Positions 1 to 5,428 of a stretch of DNA of 14,223 nt are shown one piece after another. Under the pieces are notes generated by a model. The model was given only the letters and a program-made list of their open reading frames with translations. It did no database searches and was not told the origin of the DNA. The position numbers and the translations under genes are program-made. The stretch comes from Porphyromonadaceae bacterium UBA4262 (GTDB lineage Bacteria; Bacteroidota; Bacteroidia; Bacteroidales; Muribaculaceae), in NCBI GenBank assembly GCA_002396085.1, contig DGWI01000014.1, positions 1 to 14,223 on the forward strand, read 5' to 3'. Each line of letters opens with the position of its first letter. Position 1 is the stretch's first letter.

Positions 1-165
1 ATGGCTTGGCTGTAGTGACCAATCACGCGGCACGCCGCGTCCCTACCTTGTCACCCTTCATGGCTTGGCTGTAGTGGCCAATCACGCGGCACGCCGCGTC
101 CCTACCTTGTCACCCTTCATGGCTTAGCTGTAGTGGCCAATCACGCGGCACGCCGCGTCCCTACC
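1..165. repeat. 59-bp tandem repeat with GC-rich palindrome, about 2.8 copies
   Basis: Units begin at 1, 60 and 119; the third stops at 165, just after the shared CCCTACC. Copies are almost identical: the differences I see are TGACC versus TGGCC near the start of unit 1, and CTTAGC versus CTTGGC in unit 3. Each unit holds a perfect inverted repeat, ACGCGGC-ac-GCCGCGT, at 25-40, 84-99 and 143-158. Unit 2 has a second potential short stem, TTGGC/GCCAA. Since 59 is not a multiple of 3 and no open frame crosses the array, this is not a protein repeat. The array starts at the window edge, so more copies may lie to the left. It sits downstream of the hppA terminator. A REP-like or minisatellite element is inferred. 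Confidence 0.9.
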
Positions 166-199
166 AACCACCAAGTCTGCCGCCATGTAGGGGAGGCGC

Positions 200-242
200 A
201 AAAAGATTCGCCTTGTATGGCCCTAGGGCCACACAAGGCGAA
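200..242 (-). terminator. Rho-independent terminator of hppA
   Basis: Read on the minus strand, a long hairpin lies 27 bases after the hppA stop and is followed directly by TCTTTTT. The arms at 207-216 and 233-242 are perfect 10-base complements. After one mismatch (217/232) the stem continues into the self-complementary TGGCCC-TA-GGGCCA core at 218-231. On the plus strand no T-run follows, so it works as a terminator only for minus-strand transcripts. Confidence 0.9.
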
Positions 243-269
243 CTGATGAAAATTGTTGTCGCTAAAAGA

Positions 270-2684
270 TTACTCAGCCTCAGAGCGCATCTTGTAGAAC
301 GAGCGGTAGACGAAGAACAGGCCTACCAGCACAAAGCCCACACCAAACCACGGAGCAATGTCGCGGAACGACTCGCTGATGGCGATCTCCATGGCCAGCA
401 CACCAAACAGGGTGGTGAACTTGATGATGGGGTTCAGTGCCACCGAGCTGGTGTCCTTGAACGGGTCGCCAACGGTGTCGCCCACCACCGACGCGTCGTG
501 CAGCGGAGTGCCCTTAGCGGCAAGGTCGACCTCAACAACCTTCTTGGCATTGTCCCACGCACCACCGGCATCGGCCATAAACACGGCCTGGAACAGACCG
601 AACACGGCAATCGAGATCAGATAACTCACGAACAAGCACACGGCGTCCTGAGCACCGATGCTGGCCGGTGACGACAGGCAAGCGAAGCCCAGCGCGAAGC
701 AGAAGATCGAGATGAAGATGTTGAACATACCCTTCTGGGCATACTCGGTGCAGATCTTCACCACTTCCTGGCTCTTGCTGATGTCGGCCTTCTTGGGAGC
801 ATTCGGGTCGAGTTTGATATTGTTCTTGATGAACGCCACGGCACGGTTGGCACCTGTGGTGACGGCCTGCATCGACGAACCGGTGAACCAGAAGATGACG
901 CAACCACCCAGGATGAAGCCCAAGATTGAGTAGGGGTTCAGCAGGTTGAGCACAGCCTCGGGCTCGATGCCCAGCGTCTTGCCAATCATCAGGATGAGCG
1001 AGAAGATCATCGTGGTCGAACCGGCGACTGCCGTGCCAATGAGCACCGGCTTGGCAGTGGCCTTGAACGTGTTGCCTGCACCATCGTTGGCTTCAAGATA
1101 GTGCTTGGACTTCTCCCAGTCGGGCGTGAAGCCAAACTCGTCCTCAATCTCACGGGTGGCTTTCTCCTTGTCATCCTCGATGAGCGAGAGTTCGTAGACC
1201 GACTGCGCATTGTCGGTCACCGGGCCATAACTGTCGACGGCGATGGTCACAGGACCCATGCCCAGCATACCAAAGGCAACCAGACCGAAGGCAAAGATTG
1301 AAGCATACTTGCCATACTCGCCAAAGAGGTCACTGATGCCAAACTGAGTGGCGGCAAAGTAGGCCAGCAGCATCAGCAGGAAGAACACAAAGCCGGTCCA
1401 GAAACTACCGAAGTTACCCGAAACCAGACCACTGAGGATGTTGAGCGAAGCACCACCCTGGCGCGAAGTGTTGACAACCTCTTGCACATGTGCCGATGTG
1501 GGCGAAGTGTAGAGCTTGGTGAACTCAGGAATCAAGGCAGCACCCAGCGTGCCGCAACTGATGATGGTAGCCAGACCCAGCCACCAGTTGTGACCCAGGT
1601 CGGCAAGCAGCAGATAACTGGCAACAAACGTGCCGATGATCGACATGATCGAGGTGATCCACACCAGGCTGGTGAGGGGCTTCTCAAAGTCCATGTCATC
1701 GGCATTGCTGTATCTAGCCTTTGAAATGCCATTATTAATATAATAGGAGAGAACCGATGCAACGACACCCAAGATGCGCATCACAAAGATCCACACCAGC
1801 AGCTTGATCTGCATCGACGGCTCGGGAACGGCAAGCAGGATGAACGACACCAGGGCCACACCGGTCACACCATAGGTCTCAAAGCCATCGGCGGTCGGGC
1901 CAATCGAGTCACCGGCATTGTCACCGGTGCAGTCGGCAATCACGCCAGGGTTGCGCGGGTCGTCCTCGCCGATCTTGAACACCACCTTCATCAGGTCGCT
2001 GCCGATGTCGGCAATCTTGGTGAAGATACCACCAGCAATGCGCAGTGCACTGGCACCCAGCGACTCACCGATGGCGAATCCGATGAAGCAACTGCCAGCC
2101 AGGTCGGCGGGCATGAACAACAGGATGGTCAACATCAGCACTAACTCGACGCAGATGAGCAGAATGCCGATGCTCATGCCTGCCGTCAGCGGGATGTTGA
2201 GCAGGTCGAGCGGGCGGCGACGCAGTGAGGCAAATGCCATGCGGGCGTTGGCATAGGTGTTCATGCGCACACCATACCAAGCGACGGCATACGATCCCAT
2301 CACACCAATAACGGTCCAGCCCAGAATCAGCAGAACTGAGGAGATGGGCATGCTCTCAAGCACTGCAAAGTAAAGCAGCACGGCAAGGCCGATAAACGCA
2401 AAAAGGATGGCCAAGAACTTGCCTTGCTGTTTCAGGTAGGTCGAGCAGGTCTTGAAAATCACGTTACCAATCTCTAACATCGATTTGTGTGCGCCCAGTT
2501 TACTCACTTTGTGGAACTGCCAGTAACCAAACAGCATACCCAGCACCACCACCAGGAACCCCCAGTAGAGGACACTCGTAGCACTGTCACTGGCAAAGCC
2601 CTCGGGCATTTTCAGGTCAGCCTCGCTAGCCATCATGGCTACCGGAGCCAATAGCATTGTTAATGCTGAAAATACTTTTTTCAT
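270..2684 (-). CDS. hppA: Membrane-bound ion-translocating inorganic pyrophosphatase
   Basis: This 804-residue polytopic membrane protein couples pyrophosphate hydrolysis to pumping of H+ and/or Na+ across the inner membrane. Family hallmarks are present: ADIGSDL near 225-231, DDPRNP at 241-246, the acidic GDNAGD run around 251-259, DSYGPVTDN at 484-492, AGGAWDNAKK at 706-715 and GDTVGDPFKDT at 735-745; these Asp and Lys residues bind Mg-pyrophosphate. The N-terminus (MKKVFSALTMLLAPVAMMA) resembles a signal or first membrane segment. An ATG at 2684 is used, with an A-rich start and no Shine-Dalgarno site. The length is above the roughly 670-740 usual for the family, partly from an acidic insert at about 500-535. 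The residue after GNTF is Lys541; a Lys here marks K+-independent enzymes in the family, so K+ independence is predicted. The transported ion cannot be settled by eye. It has its own promoter and terminator. Confidence 0.97.
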   Translation of the reverse strand: MKKVFSALTMLLAPVAMMASEADLKMPEGFASDSATSVLYWGFLVVVLGMLFGYWQFHKVSKLGAHKSMLEIGNVIFKTCSTYLKQQGKFLAILFAFIGLAVLLYFAVLESMPISSVLLILGWTVIGVMGSYAVAWYGVRMNTYANARMAFASLRRRPLDLLNIPLTAGMSIGILLICVELVLMLTILLFMPADLAGSCFIGFAIGESLGASALRIAGGIFTKIADIGSDLMKVVFKIGEDDPRNPGVIADCTGDNAGDSIGPTADGFETYGVTGVALVSFILLAVPEPSMQIKLLVWIFVMRILGVVASVLSYYINNGISKARYSNADDMDFEKPLTSLVWITSIMSIIGTFVASYLLLADLGHNWWLGLATIISCGTLGAALIPEFTKLYTSPTSAHVQEVVNTSRQGGASLNILSGLVSGNFGSFWTGFVFFLLMLLAYFAATQFGISDLFGEYGKYASIFAFGLVAFGMLGMGPVTIAVDSYGPVTDNAQSVYELSLIEDDKEKATREIEDEFGFTPDWEKSKHYLEANDGAGNTFKATAKPVLIGTAVAGSTTMIFSLILMIGKTLGIEPEAVLNLLNPYSILGFILGGCVIFWFTGSSMQAVTTGANRAVAFIKNNIKLDPNAPKKADISKSQEVVKICTEYAQKGMFNIFISIFCFALGFACLSSPASIGAQDAVCLFVSYLISIAVFGLFQAVFMADAGGAWDNAKKVVEVDLAAKGTPLHDASVVGDTVGDPFKDTSSVALNPIIKFTTLFGVLAMEIAISESFRDIAPWFGVGFVLVGLFFVYRSFYKMRSEAE

Positions 2685-2763
2685 TGTTTAATGTCGTTAA
2701 TGGTTTATGAGTTATTATTTGTTAGTTGTCTAGATTGAGTTTGTTTATTTAGCATTTGAGGCT

Positions 2764-2794
2764 CAAAGGTAGGGATTTTTGCCAAGATGGCAAA
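2764..2794 (-). promoter_or_regulatory. hppA promoter (Bacteroidetes -33/-7 type)
   Basis: On the minus strand a TTTG (2794 to 2791) is followed after exactly 19 bases by TACCTTTG (2771 to 2764), an exact match to the Bacteroidetes consensus TTTG-N19/20-TAnnTTTG. Transcription should start near 2757, giving a leader of about 70 bases before the hppA ATG at 2684. Confidence 0.85.
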
Positions 2795-2795
2795 A
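2777..2795. promoter_or_regulatory. Inverted repeat inside the hppA promoter, possible operator
   Basis: TTTTGCCA-aga-TGGCAAAA is a perfect 8-bp inverted repeat with a 3-base centre. It overlaps the -33 box and fills most of the spacer between the -33 and -7 boxes of the hppA promoter. Its position fits a repressor site, but no regulator is identified and some symmetry follows from the A/T-rich -33 element. Confidence 0.45.
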
Positions 2796-2885
2796 TTTTT
2801 GCTAGTAAAAACCCAATTTCGCTTGCATTATTTACATACGTTAACAGTAAATGCGGCAAAAAGTCAATCGGCAGACACCCTAAAC

Positions 2886-2920
2886 CATGCGGCGAGTTAC
2901 AATCTGTAACCCGCCGCATG
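2886..2920. repeat. 35-nt imperfect hairpin upstream of hppA promoter
   Basis: CATGCGGCG pairs with CGCCGCATG, then one mismatch (a/c), then GTTACA pairs with TGTAAC around an ATC loop: 15 of 16 positions pair. No T-run follows on either strand, so it is not an ordinary intrinsic terminator. It lies between the terminator of the upstream operon (2938-2973) and the hppA promoter. Confidence 0.8.
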
Positions 2921-2937
2921 CCAACCAGAATCATCAC

Positions 2938-2973
2938 AAAAAAGTGTCGGGCTGCCGATTGGGCAGCCCGACA
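2938..2973 (-). terminator. Rho-independent terminator of the NifU-like/GGGtGRT operon
   Basis: On the minus strand a perfect 12-bp GC-rich stem (2962-2973 with 2945-2956, 5-base loop) is followed by C and six T residues (2943 to 2938). It lies 84 bases after the stop codon of the GGGtGRT gene. Confidence 0.93.
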
Positions 2974-2995
2974 TCTGGTGTAACTTACAAGATGT

Positions 2996-3028
2996 TCTAG
3001 ATGCTCTAGACGCTCTAGATTTTCTAGA
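2996..3028. repeat. TCTAGAnnn nonamer array, 4 copies
   Basis: TCTAGA occurs at 2996, 3005, 3014 and 3023, exactly every 9 bases, with variable 3-base spacers (TGC, CGC, TTT). The preceding 9-mer (2987-2995, ACAAGATGT) keeps four of the six core bases in register and may be a decayed unit. The array lies between the GGGtGRT stop codon (3058) and that operon's terminator, so it should be transcribed in the 3' untranslated region. A matching five-copy array is at 6500-6541. Confidence 0.92.
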
Positions 3029-3057
3029 CTAATATATCATGCTTTATGCACTGTCGC

Positions 3058-4089
3058 TCACTCTCCCTCAATCAGGAAGTTGCGAGCCAGAGCAGTGGCC
3101 ACATCAACGGCGACTGCAACGGTGCAACCCACCATCGGGTTATTGCCAATGCCCAGGAAGCCCATCATCTCGACATGGGCGGGCACTGAACTCGAACCGG
3201 CAAACTGTGCGTCGCTGTGCATGCGACCCAGCGTGTCGGTCATACCATAACTGGCGGGACCGGCAGCCATGTTGTCGGGGTGCAGGGTGCGGCCTGTGCC
3301 ACCACCACTAGCCACGCTGAAGTAGGGTTTGCCAGCCAGCACACGCTCCTTCTTGTAGGTTCCGGCAACGGGGTGCTGGAAGCGTGTGGGGTTGGTCGAG
3401 TTACCGGTGATAGACACGTCTACGCCCTCGTTCCACATGATGGCAACGCCCTCGCGCACGTCGTCGGCACCGAAGCAGCGCACCTTGGCGCGGTCGCCCT
3501 TGCTGTAGGCGGTCTCCTTGACAATCTTCAACTCGCCGGTGAAGTAGTCAAACTCGGTCTGCACATAGGTGAAACCGTTGATGCGGCTGATGATCTTGGC
3601 GGCATCCTTGCCCAGACCATTCAGGATCACGCGCAATGGTTTGCGACGCACCTTGTTGGCCTTGCCGGCAATCTTGATGGCACCCTCGGCAGCAGCAAAC
3701 GACTCGTGGCCAGCCAGGAAGGCAAAGCACTGGGTCTCCTCGCGCAGCAGGCGGGCGGCCAGGTTGCCATGGCCGATGCCCACCTTGCGGTCGTCGGCGA
3801 CACTGCCAGGAATGCAGAACGACTGCAGACCCAGGCCGATGGCCTCGGCAGCGTCAGCAGCCACCTTGCAGCCCTTCTTCAGTGCGATGGCGGCACCACA
3901 CACATAGGCCCACTTGGCGTTCTCAAAGCAGATCTGCTGAGTTTCCTCGCAGGTCTTGTAAGGGTCGATGCCATACTTGTCGCAGATGGCGTTAGCTTCC
4001 TCGATATCCTTGATGCCGGCAGCATTCAGAGCAGCCAATACCTGCTTGATGCGGCGGTCTTGAGATTCAAACTTAACTTCTCTCATCAT
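3058..4089 (-). CDS. GGGtGRT family protein (function unknown)
   Basis: This 343-residue protein carries the signature GGGTGRT at 262-268, which names its family. No signal peptide or membrane segment is evident, so it should be cytoplasmic. It has several Cys residues (37, 47, 54, 64, 74, 92, 121, 205, 322) and Gly/Asn-rich stretches such as GIGHGN at 104-109 and FLGIGNNP at 311-318; whether any bind metal or a cofactor is unknown. It starts 14 bases after the NifU-like gene ends, behind a strong AAGGAGG site that overlaps that gene's TAA stop, so the two are co-expressed. Two ATGs in a row (4089 and 4086) could both serve. As I recall, the two families occur side by side in many anaerobes, suggesting a shared Fe-S-related job, but no reaction is established. 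Confidence 0.93.
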   Translation of the reverse strand: MMREVKFESQDRRIKQVLAALNAAGIKDIEEANAICDKYGIDPYKTCEETQQICFENAKWAYVCGAAIALKKGCKVAADAAEAIGLGLQSFCIPGSVADDRKVGIGHGNLAARLLREETQCFAFLAGHESFAAAEGAIKIAGKANKVRRKPLRVILNGLGKDAAKIISRINGFTYVQTEFDYFTGELKIVKETAYSKGDRAKVRCFGADDVREGVAIMWNEGVDVSITGNSTNPTRFQHPVAGTYKKERVLAGKPYFSVASGGGTGRTLHPDNMAAGPASYGMTDTLGRMHSDAQFAGSSSVPAHVEMMGFLGIGNNPMVGCTVAVAVDVATALARNFLIEGE

Positions 4090-4106
4090 AATATGGGTCC
4101 TCCTTA
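4087..4106 (-). promoter_or_regulatory. Strong Shine-Dalgarno site overlapping the upstream stop codon
   Basis: On the minus strand AAGGAGG (4105 to 4099) starts inside the TAA stop (4106-4104) of the NifU-like gene and lies 9 bases ahead of the GGGtGRT ATG at 4089. Most Bacteroidetes genes lack such sites. The arrangement suggests translational coupling and fixes the start. Confidence 0.85.
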
Positions 4107-4796
4107 TTCTTTACGTGGGTCAATATACTTGGGTGCATCCTCAAATCGGCCATAGTGACCGGTAGCCTCCTTCAGTGCCTCCTCAGGAGCCTTGCCCTTC
4201 TTCAGAGCGTCAGTGAACTTGCCCAGGCTCAAGAACTCATAGCCTATCACCTCGTTGTTCTCGTCCAGAGCCATGCGGGTGCAATAGCCCTCGGTCATCT
4301 CCAGGTAACGCACACCCTTGGCGCGCGTACCGAACATGGTACCCACCTGGCTGCGAAGGCCCTTACCCAGGTCTTCGAGCGAAGCACCGACAACCAGACC
4401 GCCCTCGCTGAATGCGCTCTGTGTGCGGCCATAAACAATCTGCAGGAACAACTCGCGCATGGCGGTGTTGATGGCATCGCACACCAGGTCGGTGTTCAGA
4501 GCCTCCAGGATGGTCTTGCCGGGAAGAATCTCGGCAGCCATGGCGGCGCTGTGAGTCATGCCCGAGCAGCCGATAGTCTCGATCAAGCACTCCTCGATGA
4601 TGCCCTCCTTGACATTGAGCGACAGTTTGCAGGCTCCCTGCTGAGGAGCGCACCAGCCGATGCCATGGGTGAAACCCGATACGTCTTTAATTTCCCTAGA
4701 ACGCACCCATTTGCCCTCCTCGGGGATGGGTGCCGAAGGGTGGTTGGCACCCTTCGCTACGCAGCACATATTCTGCACTTCATGTGAATAAATCAT
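4104..4796 (-). CDS. NifU/IscU-like Fe-S cluster assembly scaffold-type protein
   Basis: This 230-residue protein resembles the NifU N-terminal (IscU) family, which holds nascent Fe-S clusters on conserved cysteines. IGCSGMTHSAAMA at 75-87 corresponds to the GC-x-A-I-A-S segment of IscU. Other Cys residues are 11, 12, 49 (GWCAP), 56 (GACKL), 70, 106 and 172. The classical HCS motif of IscU is not obvious, and the long C-terminal half (YGRTQSAFSEGG at about 122-133, then GKGLRSQVG) is characteristic of the subfamily found next to GGGtGRT proteins, not of housekeeping IscU. The start MIYSHEV at 4796 matches my memory of the family's N-terminus. It is first in a two-gene operon. Whether it is a true scaffold or uses the fold otherwise is open. 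Confidence 0.9.
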   Translation of the reverse strand: MIYSHEVQNMCCVAKGANHPSAPIPEEGKWVRSREIKDVSGFTHGIGWCAPQQGACKLSLNVKEGIIEECLIETIGCSGMTHSAAMAAEILPGKTILEALNTDLVCDAINTAMRELFLQIVYGRTQSAFSEGGLVVGASLEDLGKGLRSQVGTMFGTRAKGVRYLEMTEGYCTRMALDENNEVIGYEFLSLGKFTDALKKGKAPEEALKEATGHYGRFEDAPKYIDPRKE

Positions 4797-4851
4797 AGAG
4801 TCTATTTTTACTGTATTAATAGTAAGTTTATTTAGTAGCGCTTTGAACCAA

Positions 4852-4859
4852 CAAAATTA
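4852..4859 (-). promoter_or_regulatory. Possible -7 box for the NifU-like operon
   Basis: TAATTTTG on the minus strand matches TAnnTTTG about 55 bases upstream of the ATG at 4796. No TTTG is found at the right distance upstream, where the terminator palindrome 4870-4889 lies, so this is a partial match only. Confidence 0.4.
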
Positions 4860-4863
4860 CAAC

Positions 4864-4889
4864 AAAAAATCGGATGCTCGAGCATCCGA
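4864..4889 (-). terminator. Rho-independent terminator of the 5023-5328 gene
   Basis: A perfect 20-bp palindrome at 4870-4889 (arms TCGGATGCTC/GAGCATCCGA) is followed on the minus strand by six T residues (4869 to 4864). It ends transcripts coming from the 5023-5328 gene and possibly from the genes further upstream. Confidence 0.9.
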
Positions 4890-4974
4890 CCTGATTTATT
4901 ACAGTTTTTTAATGATTTTCAGTGCCTTCTACGCTACGACAAGACATGCGGCGTGGCTTGCACACGACCACACA

Positions 4975-4994
4975 GCCTGAACTGAGGTTCAGGC
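4975..4994. repeat. 8-bp stem-loop downstream of the 5023-5328 gene
   Basis: GCCTGAAC-tgag-GTTCAGGC is a perfect 8-bp stem with a 4-base loop, extendable by CAC/GTG across one bulged base. No T-run follows on either strand. It lies 28 bases after the stop codon at 5023 and may stabilise the 3' end of that mRNA. Confidence 0.65.
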
Positions 4995-5022
4995 GTGTTC
5001 TTTCACAATATGCAATACCACA

Positions 5023-5328
5023 TCAACCGAATGGTATCACATACTGGCGGCCTTGCATCACCGGTTGCGGAGCGGGACGGCTGTAGATGGGCGCAGCACT
5101 ACGGCGACACGCCAGCGAGATGACTTGGCTCCAGCCCTGCGTCTTGTTGCGGACAGTCAGGCGGGCCAAACCCATAAACTTGCCGGCAAGTGCCTTGATC
5201 ATGACGATGATTTCGTCGATGCTGCCGATGTTGCTTGTGTTCACACTGGCCAGCACGTAGCCATTGCTCTCGAGTTGTGCCACGATTTGGTCACTAGCGC
5301 TCAGTGGGTTATTGTTGTTTGTCTTCAT
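5023..5328 (-). CDS. Small hypothetical protein, 101 aa
   Basis: I do not recognise a family. The frame can be extended to a TTG at 5406, but the ATG at 5328 is preferred: an exact -7 box lies just upstream at 5357-5364, which would place the transcription start inside the longer version. From this ATG the product begins MKTNNNNPLSASDQIVAQLE, has no signal peptide or membrane helix, and reads as a mixed alpha/beta domain (about 12-75, with IDEIIVMIKALAGKFMGLARL in the centre) followed by a Pro/Gln-rich tail ending YVIPFG. It lies 100 bases after the rhodanese/MBL gene and ends before the terminator at 4864-4889. The reading frame is credible, the function unknown. Confidence 0.7.
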   Translation of the reverse strand: MKTNNNNPLSASDQIVAQLESNGYVLASVNTSNIGSIDEIIVMIKALAGKFMGLARLTVRNKTQGWSQVISLACRRSAAPIYSRPAPQPVMQGRQYVIPFG

Positions 5329-5356
5329 CTTTGCAGTTGTTTTGATTTCCACACTG

Positions 5357-5364
5357 CAAAGGTA
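5357..5364 (-). promoter_or_regulatory. -7 promoter box for the 5023-5328 gene
   Basis: TACCTTTG on the minus strand is an exact TAnnTTTG match; the eight bases equal the hppA -7 box. No TTTG is found 19-20 bases upstream (the nearest is 14 away), so strength is uncertain. It implies a leader of roughly 20 bases before the ATG at 5328. Confidence 0.5.
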
Positions 5365-5428
5365 GACTAGCCAAGTGCCAAACATTGGCACACCACCCAA
5401 AATCAAAGTTAAATCTAGTCCTTAGTCA

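Noticed and set aside
1..165. CRISPR array
   Set aside because: The repeats are directly adjacent with no unique spacers, the unit is 59 bp, and no cas gene is present.
2756..2983. 75-aa plus-strand frame between hppA and the GGGtGRT gene
   Set aside because: It runs across the hppA promoter, the hairpin at 2886-2920 and the terminator, so the sequence is explained by those elements.
2996..3028. Coincidental restriction-site cluster or coding Ser-Arg repeat
   Set aside because: The region is not in a supported reading frame, and the same core and 9-bp period recur at 6500-6541, so chance or a protein repeat does not explain it.
3217..4155. 312-aa open frame on the plus strand opposite the GGGtGRT gene
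   Set aside because: It is the antisense shadow of a gene with a clear family signature, low in recognisable motifs and rich in His/Val/Gly as expected from reverse-complemented codons.
4155..4787. 210-aa open frame on the plus strand opposite the NifU-like gene
   Set aside because: Antisense shadow of a recognised gene; no promoter or domain.
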